DNA from: Bacteroidota bacterium
GTDB lineage: Bacteria; Bacteroidota; Bacteroidia; Chitinophagales; Saprospiraceae
Direction: 5' to 3'
Length of the DNA: 45,915 bases
NCBI GenBank assembly: GCA_963169455.1
Contig: CAUJDW010000145.1
Location: forward strand, 1 to 45,915
The notes beneath the pieces were generated by a model that saw only the letters and a list, made by a program, of their open reading frames with translations, ran no database searches and was not told where the DNA came from. Of the stretch, positions 29,182-38,316 are shown piece by piece. The position numbers and the translations under genes are program-made. Numbering within the stretch: the stretch's first letter is position 1; each line of letters opens with the position of its first letter.

Positions 29182-30180
29182 ATGAGTATATTAAATTTCC
29201 AGAAGCCTGACAAGATCGTAATGCAAAAAGCCAATGATTTCGAAGGGCTTTTTGAATTCAAACCGCTTGAACCGGGCTTCGGCCAAACTGTCGGAAACTC
29301 CCTCCGCAGGGTGCTGCTTTCCTCTCTGGAAGGCTTCGCCATTTCCGCTGTACGCATCGCCGGCGTAGAGCACGAATTCGCCACCATCCGCGGCGTTGTC
29401 GAGGATGTTGTCGAGATCATCCTCAACCTCAAGCAGGTGCGCCTCAAACAACTGCTTGCCGATGAAGACATTACGACTGAAAAGGTCTACCTGACCATCA
29501 ACGGCAAGGAGGAATTCCGCGCCAGCGATATCGAGGAACACACCAACGTGTTCAAAGTGATGAACCCGGGCCTGCTCATCTGCCAGATGGAGCCCTTCGT
29601 CAACCTGGAACTGGAACTGACCATCACCAAAGGCAGGGGCTACGTTCCGGCCGATGAAAACCTGCCGAAGGACGCGCCCATCGGCGTAATCCCCGTTGAC
29701 GCCATCTACACCCCCGTCAAAAACGTGGCCTACCGCGTGGAAAACACCCGCGTGGGGCAACGCACCGACTACGAGAAGCTGACGATCGAAGTGAAAACCG
29801 ATGGCACCATCCACCCGGAAGAAGCTATCAAGGAAGCTTCCCGCATCCTGATCCAGCACCTGATGCTGATCACCGACGAAAACATCACCTTCGAGGATGC
29901 CTCCGGCCGCGAAGACAATATCGTGGATGAGCACATCCTGCACATGCGCAAACTGCTCAAGACGTCCCTCGAAGACCTCGACCTCTCCGTCCGCGCTTAC
30001 AACTGCCTCAAGGCAGCCAAGATCAATACGCTGGCAGAGCTGGTCCGCTACGATACCCACGAACTGCTCAAGTTCCGCAACTTCGGTAAGAAATCCCTGG
30101 TGGAGATCGAAGAACTGCTCCAGGACAAGGGGCTGACTTTCGGCATGGACCTGTCGAAGTACAAGCTGGACGAAGAGTAG
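29182..30180 (+). CDS. rpoA: DNA-directed RNA polymerase subunit alpha
   Basis: 332 residues from ATG 29182; codons upstream in frame lie in the hairpin region and are not conserved in character. The N-terminal dimerisation domain ([29 protein letters not shown]) and the C-terminal DNA/activator-binding domain ([45 protein letters not shown]-type) are complete. Scaffold for polymerase assembly. Flanked by long non-coding spacers on both sides (229 and 236 nt), unusual within the cluster. Confidence 0.98.
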   Translation: MSILNFQKPDKIVMQKANDFEGLFEFKPLEPGFGQTVGNSLRRVLLSSLEGFAISAVRIAGVEHEFATIRGVVEDVVEIILNLKQVRLKQLLADEDITTEKVYLTINGKEEFRASDIEEHTNVFKVMNPGLLICQMEPFVNLELELTITKGRGYVPADENLPKDAPIGVIPVDAIYTPVKNVAYRVENTRVGQRTDYEKLTIEVKTDGTIHPEEAIKEASRILIQHLMLITDENITFEDASGREDNIVDEHILHMRKLLKTSLEDLDLSVRAYNCLKAAKINTLAELVRYDTHELLKFRNFGKKSLVEIEELLQDKGLTFGMDLSKYKLDEE

Positions 30181-30191
30181 AAAAGGCAAAA

Positions 30192-30297
30192 TAAATGTAA
30201 AATGTAAAATGTAAAACCGCGAAATGTAAAAGGGTGGCGCGCGCCGTTTTCACTTTTACGTTTTATACTCCGCGTTTTACATTTCACATTTAACCGC
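30192..30297 (+). repeat. Heptamer array forming a long inverted repeat between rpoA and rplQ
   Basis: AAAATGT words with 7-bp period begin at about 30193, and GTTTTAC/ATTTCAC/ATTTAAC words with the same period lie at 30274-30294. The two halves are near reverse complements: 30200-30221 pairs with 30271-30291, with a further GTAAAAG/CTTTTAC pair inside. The transcript could fold into a 100-nt hairpin between two alpha-operon genes. Confidence 0.75.
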
Positions 30298-30416
30298 AGG
30301 CAGCCCCCGGGGCTTATTTCAAACCTGCAATAACCATTTTTCGGATTGGGCCGGCCTGCGGCCCGGCGCCCTCGGGCTGCGCCGAAAGCGTGGTGTTGCG
30401 AAGAAAACAGTTTCCA

Positions 30417-30920
30417 ATGAGACACGGTAAGAAAGTCAACCACCTCGGGCGCACCTCGGCCCACCGCAAGGCGCTGATGCGCAACCTGGCCATCGCGCTG
30501 GTCACCCACAAGCGCATCAACACGACCCTGGCGAAGGCCAAAGCGCTGCGCACCTTCATCGAACCGCTGATCACCAAGGCCAAGGACAATACCACGCACT
30601 CCCGCCGCGTCGTGTTCAGCTACCTGCAGAACAAGGAGGCTATCACGGAGCTCTTCGGCCCGATTGCCGCCAAGGTCGGCGCCCGCCCCGGCGGTTATGT
30701 CCGCGTGATCAAAACGGGTTTCCGCCGCGGCGACGGCTCGGAAATGGCCATGATCGAACTGGTGGACTTCAACGAGATATACAAGACTTCCAAAGCTCAG
30801 GAAGGCAGCCGCCGCCGCCGCCGCCGCCGCGGCGGAGCCGGCAGCACGACGGCCGCTGCGGCCGCTACCGCCGCCACGGCTGCTACCGCTGCTGCCGCAA
30901 CGAGCGAGGAGGAAGAATAG
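30417..30920 (+). CDS. rplQ: 50S ribosomal protein L17 with Ala/Thr-rich acidic tail
   Basis: 167 residues from ATG 30417. The L17 core ([45 protein letters not shown]-type, then [26 protein letters not shown]) ends near residue 125. The remainder is a tail: seven consecutive Arg, then an Ala/Thr block and a final EEEE. The tail is longer and more repetitive than in most L17 proteins. Last gene of the cluster, followed by a clear terminator. Confidence 0.96.
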   Translation: MRHGKKVNHLGRTSAHRKALMRNLAIALVTHKRINTTLAKAKALRTFIEPLITKAKDNTTHSRRVVFSYLQNKEAITELFGPIAAKVGARPGGYVRVIKTGFRRGDGSEMAMIELVDFNEIYKTSKAQEGSRRRRRRRGGAGSTTAAAAATAATAATAAAATSEEEE

Positions 30921-30941
30921 CCTTCCCGTTTCGGGAAAAAC

Positions 30942-30978
30942 AAAGGCGCTGTCCGGTTATCCGGGCAGCGCCTTTTGC
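30942..30978 (+). terminator. Rho-independent terminator of the ribosomal cluster
   Basis: AAAGGCGCTG (30942-30951) pairs with CAGCGCCTTT (30966-30975), with an inner CCGG-TTAT-CCGG stem, followed by a short T stretch. It begins 22 nt after rplQ. The flanking A and T runs make it potentially bidirectional, serving the convergent EamA gene too. Confidence 0.85.
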
Positions 30979-31092
30979 GTTTGAGGCAGCCTGCCTGCTG
31001 CGCTCCCGATCTCGCTCCACCGGATCTCATCGGGATGCGAAGGTGCAAGCCCCTCCGCAGCTGCGGTGCACTTTTTTATACTGGCCTATGCT

Positions 31093-32073
31093 CTACGCCC
31101 TCTGCCCTATGCTCTGCCGCTTCCACCACAAGCGCCGGCCGCCCGCGGCAGGCAGGCCTGTCTGCGGCGGCTTTCGTTTCACCAGCAGCCTGGAATTCAT
31201 GAAAAATACGCCGGCCAGCATCAGCAGGGCAGCCAGGATGGACTGCCCGGTGACAAGCTCGCTGTTGAACGCCCAGCCCAACCACATGGCCACCACGGGG
31301 TTGACGTAGTTGGAAGTGGCCACCTTGTCGGGGCTGACGTGTTGCAGCAGGTAGGTGAAGGCGGAGAAGGCGACAATGGAGCCGAAGAAGACGAGGAAAA
31401 CCCACGACAGGCCCGCCTTGAGGGTGACGGCGCTGATGTCGAACTGGCCCATGTTGCCGTTGAGCAGGGAGACGAGCAGTAAAACGCTGCCGCCGCCGAT
31501 CATCTGCATGGCCGAGCTCTGCAGGCGGTTTTTGGGCAGATCCACCTTGCTCAGGGTGATGGACCCGAAGCACCAGCTCGTCATGCTCAGCCCGATGACC
31601 ATCATGCCGACCAGGGTTTGCTGGTTGGTGACGAATCGCTGCTGCCCTACCAGCAGGGCCATGCCCATTATCCCGAGGGCGATGCCGAACAATACCATGC
31701 CGCCGGGCCGTTTGCCCTGCAGGGCCCACATCATGGCAACGACCAGCAGGGGCTGCAGGGATATGAGCAGGGCGGCAATGCCGGTATCGACGTATTGTTC
31801 GGCCCAGACGGTGCCCCCGGTGCCTACCGACAGGAACAAAAAGCCCATGCGGGTGGCGTTGGCCCACTGCCTCCAGCCCGGCCGGGGGCCGCCCGGGCGC
31901 CAGGAAAAGGCATACAGCAACAGCCCCGCTACCAAAAAGCGGCTGCCGGCCATGAGGAAGGGGGGAATGTCCTGAATGGCAAAGTAATTGAACAGATAGG
32001 TGCTTCCCCAGATAAAGTAGATAGCGGCAAAAGACGCAATGGTCAACAGCCGCTGCGATGCTTGTATTGGCAT
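31093..32073 (-). CDS. EamA/DMT-family transporter
   Basis: 326 residues, ten hydrophobic segments forming two EamA repeats: the first starts at FAAIYFIWGSTYLFNYFAIQDIPPFLMAGSRFL and the second near residue 165 (GLSMTSWCFGSITLSKVDLP). WGSTY and PFLMAGSRFL are characteristic of the RhaT/YdcZ-like drug/metabolite exporters. The substrate is unknown. Convergent with rplQ. A TAACTTGC box at 32096-32103 (minus) is a possible -7 element without a -33. Confidence 0.85.
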   Translation of the reverse strand: MPIQASQRLLTIASFAAIYFIWGSTYLFNYFAIQDIPPFLMAGSRFLVAGLLLYAFSWRPGGPRPGWRQWANATRMGFLFLSVGTGGTVWAEQYVDTGIAALLISLQPLLVVAMMWALQGKRPGGMVLFGIALGIMGMALLVGQQRFVTNQQTLVGMMVIGLSMTSWCFGSITLSKVDLPKNRLQSSAMQMIGGGSVLLLVSLLNGNMGQFDISAVTLKAGLSWVFLVFFGSIVAFSAFTYLLQHVSPDKVATSNYVNPVVAMWLGWAFNSELVTGQSILAALLMLAGVFFMNSRLLVKRKPPQTGLPAAGGRRLWWKRQSIGQRA

Positions 32074-32142
32074 ACAGCCTCCTGTTTTAAAGGCCGCAAG
32101 TTAGGTGGATTTTCAGTTCCGCGCTTGCTTTTTTGCAGGGCC

Positions 32143-32886
32143 TCAGCCCCACGTCATCCGGCTGAAACAGGCGTCCTGCGGGTTGGGCCTGGCTATTTTG
32201 CGAATGCGCTTCACCCGGATCAGCCCGTCATACTCGGAGGCGTAACCCAGCTTGCCCGGCGGCAGTTTTATGGCTTCGATCTCGAGCAGCACCGGCTGGT
32301 ACTCCTGCCCGCCTGTGGCGGCCCGGTACAGGCTGTCCAGCGTATTCGTTTCGTCTTCCAGCCAGAATACGGCAGTGGTGTCGGCGCAATCGCGGAAAAT
32401 GCTCACCTCATTGCCGGCCATGAAATATCCGCTGAGGAAGGGCGCTTCACCGGCGGCTGTTTCCCCTTCCCCGGCAGCCGGCGCGAAGACGAGCAGGCCC
32501 GGCCTTCCGCTCAGCACCAGAAAGGTGTCGCCGACGATGAATCGGCCGGCGCCGGAAAGCAGGTTGAGGAACAGGTGCTCCTGTTTCATAAACCCTTCGC
32601 AGTACTTCTTCGTCGTCCCGATCTGGCCGGAGACGGCGATACTGTCGAAGCCGCGGTATTCCCAGTTGCCGAAATATTGATTGCAACCCGCCTGGCCGGA
32701 GAGGGTGTCGCCCTCGAAGCGAAGCGTGATGCGGCTGCCTTCGATCGGGTTGGTCGTGCCGATGCCCGTCGCGTATTGCACCAGTTGCCATTCGCGGGCG
32801 AACAGCGCCTCGGGAGGGGCGGCGGAGCGGTGGCAGGCGGACAAAAGCAGTGGGAGGAAGGCCAGGAAAAGCATTGCATTTTTCAT
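32143..32886 (-). CDS. META-domain (HslJ-like) lipoprotein
   Basis: 247 residues from 32886, the start that gives a lipoprotein signal peptide (MKNAMLFLAFLPLLLSAC; lipobox LSAC). Residues 28-120 match the META/HslJ domain (REWQLVQY, GSRITLRFEGDTLSGQAGCNQYFGNWEY, then EHLFLNLLSGAGRFIVGDTFLVLSG). A second domain of about 110 residues (FRDCADTTAVFWLEDETNTLDSLYRAA, then LEIEAIKL and YASEYDGLIRVKRIRKI) resembles the C-terminal domain often fused to META/NlpE-type envelope lipoproteins. Likely periplasmic and stress-linked; function unproven. Confidence 0.75.
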   Translation of the reverse strand: MKNAMLFLAFLPLLLSACHRSAAPPEALFAREWQLVQYATGIGTTNPIEGSRITLRFEGDTLSGQAGCNQYFGNWEYRGFDSIAVSGQIGTTKKYCEGFMKQEHLFLNLLSGAGRFIVGDTFLVLSGRPGLLVFAPAAGEGETAAGEAPFLSGYFMAGNEVSIFRDCADTTAVFWLEDETNTLDSLYRAATGGQEYQPVLLEIEAIKLPPGKLGYASEYDGLIRVKRIRKIARPNPQDACFSRMTWG

Positions 32887-32994
32887 GGAGTATTGTTTTT
32901 CTTCCGTAGGGACGCCAAAAAGTGCGCCGGCCACCTTTGCAGGCAACCGGCGCTCCTATTATCATCAATAAAAATCCATTGGGTGCGAAATCGC

Positions 32995-33687
32995 TCAGGC
33001 CTCCGCCCCTTCGGGCGCCAGGCTGGCCGCCAGCTTGTTGAAAGCCTGTTCAGGCAGGTTCTTCCGGGCCACGGCCATGATCTGTTCGAAGAAAGCAGCC
33101 GGGGCGGAGGCCTGGACGTTTGCCATCAGCTTCAGGCGCTCCATGGGGGATTGGGCCGGCAGGATGTAGGACCACCATTTCAGCAGCAATTCGGGCTTCA
33201 TGCTGCCGATGATGCGGCCCTGAAGCTGCATCAGTTCGTGGTCGCTGAAATGTTCCCACAGCAACTTCTGCGTAACGTTTTCCTCTTCGGCCATGTGTTC
33301 CAGGTGTTCGGCAAACAGCAGGCTGATGCCCTGGTACAGCTCGGCGCCAAGCCGGGCGGTTTCCCCGGGGCGGGTTGCCGGGTTGGCAATATCGTGCATT
33401 TTTGCCAGCAGGATGTCCTGCATCTGGTGCAGCCTGCGGTGGTCTTCCTGGTCGTGGGCCCCGCTGCCCGGCGCTCTTTCTTCCAGGGCCGAAAGGATGA
33501 TATCGTTTTCCACCTGGGCGTGTTCTTCCAGCAGTTCCATGGCCTCTTCCAGGCGCTCTTTCAGCGCTGCGATATCCTGCGGGTCGGAATAATCGCAGGA
33601 GCCGGCATGCATGGAAAGCTGGGAGAGGAAATTCCGGATCCCCTTGTGCGGGGTGGTGAAAGAAGAAAATCTGGGTGACTGATTCAT
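32995..33687 (-). CDS. Hemerythrin HHE-domain protein
   Basis: 230 residues. The four-helix HHE pattern is visible: H in TTPHKGIRNFL, H and E in LLEEHAQVENDII, H in DHRRLHQMQ and the H-x-x-x-x/E set in LLFAEHLEHMAEEENV, which together can bind a di-iron centre. The last ~80 residues form an additional helical part. Known members sense or carry O2 or NO, or repair Fe-S clusters. No signal peptide, so cytoplasmic. It follows the EGF-like lipoprotein gene by 28 nt and may share its transcript. Confidence 0.8.
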   Translation of the reverse strand: MNQSPRFSSFTTPHKGIRNFLSQLSMHAGSCDYSDPQDIAALKERLEEAMELLEEHAQVENDIILSALEERAPGSGAHDQEDHRRLHQMQDILLAKMHDIANPATRPGETARLGAELYQGISLLFAEHLEHMAEEENVTQKLLWEHFSDHELMQLQGRIIGSMKPELLLKWWSYILPAQSPMERLKLMANVQASAPAAFFEQIMAVARKNLPEQAFNKLAASLAPEGAEA

Positions 33688-33715
33688 GTTTTGATATGTT
33701 TTTTAAGGAAAATGA

Positions 33716-34336
33716 TCAAAAGGAATAAAAGATGCCTTCCCACTCCAGCCGCACTGGTATGTGGTTGGAATTCCAGCCGTCGGTGCAGCTTTGGGGCAGG
33801 TGGAACAGCGTGGCCCGGCTGGGGAACTTCCAGCCGTGCAGGGCCTCCCATGGGGTAAAGGTGACGCTGCCGATCAGTTGATCTTGCGTTTCATCGGCAT
33901 CGTAAATTTCCAGGGTGTGTATTTGCGCCGGCTGGCGGATGACCAGAGCGCGGGGATAACTGCAGCCGTGGCTGCAACTGGTATTCTCCACCGCCCAGTC
34001 CTTCGAACTGTAAATCTCCCTGTCGTAGAGCAAAATGCGGATGTAAACGTCGGCGTCATTGACGAGCAGCCCGTCGCCGTCGCCGTCCCAGTCGGTGCAG
34101 GCGTTGAATATTCCGCTGAGCACCACCGTTTCCACGCCTATCCATTGGGGCGTGAGCTCTTCCGAGCAGTCGGGGCCGGCATACCCATAATCGCAATCGC
34201 AGGCCCCGTCGGCGCATTCGCCATGGAGGCAGGAAATGCCGAAACAGGGGTCAACGGGATCCTGTTCTTCTTTACAACCGGCGCCGGCCATGGCGAGCAC
34301 GGCCAGGCAGCCGGTTATATGGAGAATCGTTTTCAT
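33716..34336 (-). CDS. Lipoprotein with EGF-like module and C2-like domain
   Basis: 206 residues from 34336 (an in-frame ATG at 34351 would add five). The lipobox is MAGAGC. An EGF-like module follows at once: PCFGISCLHGECADGACDCDYGYAGPDC, six cysteines with the C-x-C near the end. After it, WDGDGDGLLVNDADVYIRILL, IHTLEIYDADETQDQLIGSVTF resembles a C2-type beta-sandwich with acidic calcium-binding-like loops. EGF modules are rare in bacteria but recurrent in Bacteroidota surface lipoproteins. Function unknown; probably outer-membrane anchored. Confidence 0.7.
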   Translation of the reverse strand: MKTILHITGCLAVLAMAGAGCKEEQDPVDPCFGISCLHGECADGACDCDYGYAGPDCSEELTPQWIGVETVVLSGIFNACTDWDGDGDGLLVNDADVYIRILLYDREIYSSKDWAVENTSCSHGCSYPRALVIRQPAQIHTLEIYDADETQDQLIGSVTFTPWEALHGWKFPSRATLFHLPQSCTDGWNSNHIPVRLEWEGIFYSF

Positions 34337-34417
34337 TTGACGGTTTTTCATAACTAAGCTGTGGGAATGCAGATTGTTTCGTGCTTTTGGTTCGGCATAT
34401 CAGACAAACAGGGGGAA

Positions 34418-34446
34418 AAACAGGCCGCAGCTTCGGCGGCCTGTTT
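34418..34446 (-). terminator. Terminator after the lipocalin-like gene
   Basis: 11-bp perfect stem AAACAGGCCGC (34418-34428) / 34436-34446 with a 7-nt loop. It lies 41 nt past the lipocalin-like stop, between that gene and the EGF-like lipoprotein gene. T-rich sequence on both sides makes it possibly bidirectional. Confidence 0.7.
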
Positions 34447-34487
34447 CCTGATTTTTTTATCAATTATCCTCCGGGCCGGATAGGAGG

Positions 34488-34976
34488 TCATTTTTTTCGG
34501 TAAGCGATCGTAAAGGTGTAAGGCTCCCCGTCCTCCGTGACGATGTATTCCACGATGAGTTCGGTTGCGTCCAGCTTTACGATTTTCCAGTCTTCGGTAG
34601 TGCCGCCTTCCGTTACGGAGATCACCGTTTCGCCGTTTTTGAATACCCAGGCGCCCTGTTTGGTTTGCGGGTCCTGTTCAAAGCATCTGGAAGTGCCTTC
34701 GTCGTGGATGATCACGCCATTGCTCCGGAAAGTGGTGAAATCATCTTTGGAGCAAGGGGGGAAGATGGCGTAGATATCCGTGATGGGGTTGCCGTCGCCA
34801 AACCAGTCGTAGGCCGGGTCGGCGGTGATGCTTTGGGCTATCCAACTGTTGGCGGATAACATGGCGGTTTTTTCCGGGATATTGTTGTCATCGTCCTTGT
34901 CGCAGGAAGAAGCCAGGAAAAGAGATGCCAGCGCCAGCGGCATTGCCAGTTGTTTCAGGCGAATAATGGGTCTCAT
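34488..34976 (-). CDS. Lipocalin-like domain lipoprotein
   Basis: 162 residues. The signal peptide ends in the lipobox ASSC at residues 22-25, followed by an acidic DKDDDNN linker. The rest resembles small Bacteroidota lipocalin-like domains: LSANSWIAQSI near the start, then DDFTTFRSNGVIIHDEG, CFEQDPQTKQGAWVFKNGETVISV and LDATELIVEYIV, a beta-strand-rich pattern. Probably an outer-membrane lipoprotein binding a small hydrophobic ligand; none is identifiable. Divergent from the kinase gene at 35169. Confidence 0.7.
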   Translation of the reverse strand: MRPIIRLKQLAMPLALASLFLASSCDKDDDNNIPEKTAMLSANSWIAQSITADPAYDWFGDGNPITDIYAIFPPCSKDDFTTFRSNGVIIHDEGTSRCFEQDPQTKQGAWVFKNGETVISVTEGGTTEDWKIVKLDATELIVEYIVTEDGEPYTFTIAYRKK

Positions 34977-35084
34977 GGTAATAAAAGATTTAGTGAGGTA
35001 GCAGTTCGGCGCGATAATCGTTTTTTTGTAGGGTTTGACATTGGGCGGAGCGGGCAGGTTGCAATTTGGAGCCGGCTTTTTTGC

Positions 35085-35117
35085 CGCAAGCTATAAGGCC
35101 AAACCATCCAATTATAA
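35085..35117 (+). promoter_or_regulatory. Direct-repeat element (21-bp period) upstream of the sensor kinase
   Basis: Two 12-mers with 21-bp spacing: CGCAAGCTATAA (35085-35096) and ATCCAATTATAA (35106-35117). The stretch 35093-35118 matches 40711-40736 upstream of the ECF sigma gene at 23 of 26 positions. It ends 31 nt before a possible -7 box TAATTTTA (35148-35155). The two-turn repeat spacing is what paired LytTR-domain sites show in AgrA-type regulators. Confidence 0.6.
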
Positions 35118-35168
35118 AGTTTCCGGACGGAAAAGGCCGGGAAGGCGTAATTTTACCGTTTATTAATA

Positions 35169-38100
35169 ATGCTTATGCACCGCCTGGCTTTACTGTTTAT
35201 TGGGATAGGGTGTAGCCTGAGCCTGGCTGCTCAGAAGTCGTTCCATTTCGAGAACTTCACCACCCGCGACGGCCTGTCGCACAACGAAGTGCGTTCGCTG
35301 CTGCGCGACAGCGATGGCTTCCTGTGGATAGGCACGGCCAATGGGCTGAACCGTTTTGACGGGTATAAATTTCAGGTTTTCCTTCCGGACCCTGCCAAAC
35401 CGAACAGCATCAGCGGAGAAGCGATTGCCGCCCTGGCGCAGGCGCCCGACGGGAGGATATGGATCGCCCACAACCGCGGCATTGATTTGTATGACCCCAA
35501 ACGGGACACCTTCCTGCGGGCGCCGCCCCATCCGGAAGACGAAAACGCCACCCTTTGGTCTTTCAGCAACAATTGTGGGATATTCATCGGGCCGCAGGGC
35601 CATGTAGTGATCTCTCTGGACGCCCCCTATGTGCTGTGGTTCCCCCCCGGCAGCTTCCGCTACCAACGCCTTTATGCGCCCGATGTGCCTTTTGAGCAGC
35701 GCCCGTCGGAAGCCAGGCGCCGCAGCCATAACAGTTTGACCTACCCCACCTACAAATCCGAAAATGAAGCCTGGCTGGGCAGTTATTTCGGGCTGTTCAG
35801 CCTGAACCTGGCCAGCAAGAAGTTCACCCACCACCAGCTGAAGGGCTTCGACTGGCAGTTCAGCCCCGGTTCGGTCTGTTATGACCCCGGGCGCGAATGG
35901 CTGTGGTTTTCCGTTTTCGGGAACGGCCTTTTTTCCTGCACCCTGAGCAGCGGCGAATGCCGGTACTGGGGTGAGGCGCCCACCGGATTCATCAACACGG
36001 GCCTGGATGTGGCCCTCTTGCCGGGCGGGGCCGTGTGGGCGAATTATCCCGGTGTCCTCTATCCGGAAAAAGAGCGGGCCGTGCAGGTGAAACATGTTCC
36101 GGACGACCCCTATTCCTTTCCCGATGCGAGCATCATCACGGCCTATACCGACCCGGACAGCATCCTATGGGTGGGCACTTCCGCAGGCTTGGTGAAAATG
36201 GATCCCCGGCTGCAGGGCTTCCGGCACGTTCTGCTGGAAAGCCATCCCCGCTACGACTATGATAATTCCGTTTTCGAGATTTTTGAAAACCCGGAAGACG
36301 GGCTGTACTATATCACTTCTTTTTACATCGGGCGCTTATTCCTGTACGACCCCCGCACCGGCAAATCCAGGGATATTACCGCAGCATTCAGGCCTTCCAT
36401 CAAACATGCTGCTTCCCGCATTTTCCGGGACAGTAAAGGGTTTACCTGGCTGCTGGCTGACGGCGGCCTGTACCAGGCAGGCCTTGCAGAGCGCCGGCTG
36501 ACACCCCTGGCCATGCCCCCCCTGCCTGCGGGGGTAAGCGACCGTGCCACCTTCGACATAGCAGAAGATGCCGAAGGCAACCTTTGGATAACCAAATGGC
36601 GGGCCGGGCTTCTCAAATACAACCGCAGCAGCGGGAAGCTGGCCTACGTCCACCCACCCCGGGGTATGGCGCCGCCGAGGGCCGTCATGAACCTGGCGGC
36701 AGGCAGGCAGGGCAAAACCATCTGGATGGGCACGCGCGACGAGGGCCTGTTCGGCATCGATATTGAAAGCGGCAAATGGAAACACATCAGAGAATTAAAG
36801 GCCGAAGGAAGGACGGTTTCCGTACTTGACATTACCGGGCTGGAAGTGGACGAGCAGGACAACCTCTGGATCGCCTCCCCTTCCGGCCTGCTGCGTTACA
36901 GCCCTGATGGCCGGCACCGGCAGTTTTCCCAGGCCGATGGGCTGGCAAATTCCCTGCTGGAAGGGATGAGCCAGGACCAGAAGGGCCGGCTCTGGCTGGC
37001 TACCGGCAACGGCATCAGTTGCGTGGATACCAGAACCCTGGCCATTCGCAATTTTGACGAGCGCCACGGGCTGAAAATCGACGCCACCCTCGACGGCTTT
37101 TCAGTGGACAGCAGGGGAGCGGTCTTCGCCGGCACCAAGAGGGGGTTCATCCAATTCCACCCCGACAGCCTGCCCGTCGACAGGCGGCCGCCGCGCCTGG
37201 CCCTGGCCTCTTTTAAAGTTGCGGGCCAGGAGCGCATGGTAAACGGGGCCTTGCCCGATTTCGGGGCGGAGATACGCCTGAAACCCTCCGAAAACTTCTT
37301 CTCCATCGGATACGTCGCGCTGAATTTCACCCTGCCGGAGGAGAACACCTATTATTACATGCTGGAAGGCCTGGAGGAAGAATGGGTGAATGCCGGCGAA
37401 CGGCGGGAGGCCAATTATACCAAGCTGCCACCGGGGAGTTATAAATTTTGTCTAAAAGCAAGGAACAAAGATGGTATCTGGAGCAGCGCCGAAAAAAAAC
37501 TGAGCATTATTGTGGCGCCGCCCTTCTGGAGAACCTGGTGGTTCGTCAGCCTGGCGGCGGCCCTGATCCTGGGCGTCATCTATGGCGGCTACCGCCTGCG
37601 CACCCGGCAAATCCGAAGAGAAGAACAAATGAAAGCAGCATTTAACAAAAAACTGGCGGAAGTGGAAATGGCGGCTCTGCGCTCGCAGATGAACCCGCAT
37701 TTCCTCTTCAACTGCCTCAATTCAATAAACCGCTTTATCCAGCGCAACGAACCGGATGCTGCCTCGGCTTATCTGACCAAGTTCTCCAGGCTTATCCGGC
37801 TGGTGCTCGACAATTCGCGGAGCGACCTGGTGTCGCTGCGCGACGAAATGGAAGCCCTCCGCCTGTACGTAGAACTGGAGTCCATGCGCTTTGTGGGCCG
37901 CTTCAAACACAAAATAGACATCGACCCCGGGCTGGATACCAGCAGCATCGAACTGCCGCCCATGCTGGTGCAGCCCTATGTGGAAAACGCCATCTGGCAC
38001 GGCCTGATGCACAAGGAAAGCGGCGACTGCCAGCTCTGGGTGCGCGTCTTCGGGCGCAACGGCAGGCTTGTCGTGGAGGTGGAAGACAACGGCATTGGCC

Positions 38101-38294
38101 GCGAAATGGCCCGGCAACTGAAAAGTAAATCCGCTACCTTGCATAAAAGCCACGGCATGAAAGTAACGGCCGAACGCATCAGCATCATCAACGAAATCTA
38201 CGAAGCCCGGGCCGAGGTCCGGATCGACGACCTGAAGGATGCAGAGGGCAAGGCTGGCGGCACAAAGGTGACCCTGTCACTGCCGCTTGACTGA
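35169..38294 (+). CDS. LytS-type sensor histidine kinase with Reg_prop propellers and Y_Y_Y domain
   Basis: 1041 residues. Signal peptide (MLMHRLALLFIGIGCSLSLAAQ), then two seven-bladed Reg_prop propellers to about residue 690 (DGLSHNEVRSLLRDSDGFLWIGT and many repeats), Y_Y_Y domain about 700-780 (YMLEGLEEEWVNAG), one membrane helix about 788-810, a short coiled coil, and a LytS-family kinase: MNPHFLFNCLNSINRFI with phospho-acceptor His844, N-box VQPYVENAIWHG (Asn940) and G-box VEDNGIGRE. No fused receiver or AraC domain, so it should signal to the separate LytTR regulator at 38706. The input is an unknown periplasmic ligand; propeller sensors of this build often detect glycans in Bacteroidota. 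Confidence 0.93.
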   Translation: MLMHRLALLFIGIGCSLSLAAQKSFHFENFTTRDGLSHNEVRSLLRDSDGFLWIGTANGLNRFDGYKFQVFLPDPAKPNSISGEAIAALAQAPDGRIWIAHNRGIDLYDPKRDTFLRAPPHPEDENATLWSFSNNCGIFIGPQGHVVISLDAPYVLWFPPGSFRYQRLYAPDVPFEQRPSEARRRSHNSLTYPTYKSENEAWLGSYFGLFSLNLASKKFTHHQLKGFDWQFSPGSVCYDPGREWLWFSVFGNGLFSCTLSSGECRYWGEAPTGFINTGLDVALLPGGAVWANYPGVLYPEKERAVQVKHVPDDPYSFPDASIITAYTDPDSILWVGTSAGLVKMDPRLQGFRHVLLESHPRYDYDNSVFEIFENPEDGLYYITSFYIGRLFLYDPRTGKSRDITAAFRPSIKHAASRIFRDSKGFTWLLADGGLYQAGLAERRLTPLAMPPLPAGVSDRATFDIAEDAEGNLWITKWRAGLLKYNRSSGKLAYVHPPRGMAPPRAVMNLAAGRQGKTIWMGTRDEGLFGIDIESGKWKHIRELKAEGRTVSVLDITGLEVDEQDNLWIASPSGLLRYSPDGRHRQFSQADGLANSLLEGMSQDQKGRLWLATGNGISCVDTRTLAIRNFDERHGLKIDATLDGFSVDSRGAVFAGTKRGFIQFHPDSLPVDRRPPRLALASFKVAGQERMVNGALPDFGAEIRLKPSENFFSIGYVALNFTLPEENTYYYMLEGLEEEWVNAGERREANYTKLPPGSYKFCLKARNKDGIWSSAEKKLSIIVAPPFWRTWWFVSLAAALILGVIYGGYRLRTRQIRREEQMKAAFNKKLAEVEMAALRSQMNPHFLFNCLNSINRFIQRNEPDAASAYLTKFSRLIRLVLDNSRSDLVSLRDEMEALRLYVELESMRFVGRFKHKIDIDPGLDTSSIELPPMLVQPYVENAIWHGLMHKESGDCQLWVRVFGRNGRLVVEVEDNGIGREMARQLKSKSATLHKSHGMKVTAERISIINEIYEARAEVRIDDLKDAEGKAGGTKVTLSLPLD

Positions 38295-38316
38295 GGCAGT
38301 GACAGGCCCTCCTCCT

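Noticed and set aside
31618-33678. Long plus-strand frame (about 690 codons) opposite the EamA, META and hemerythrin genes
   Set aside because: It spans three real minus-strand genes with clear family motifs and is low-complexity in its own frame.
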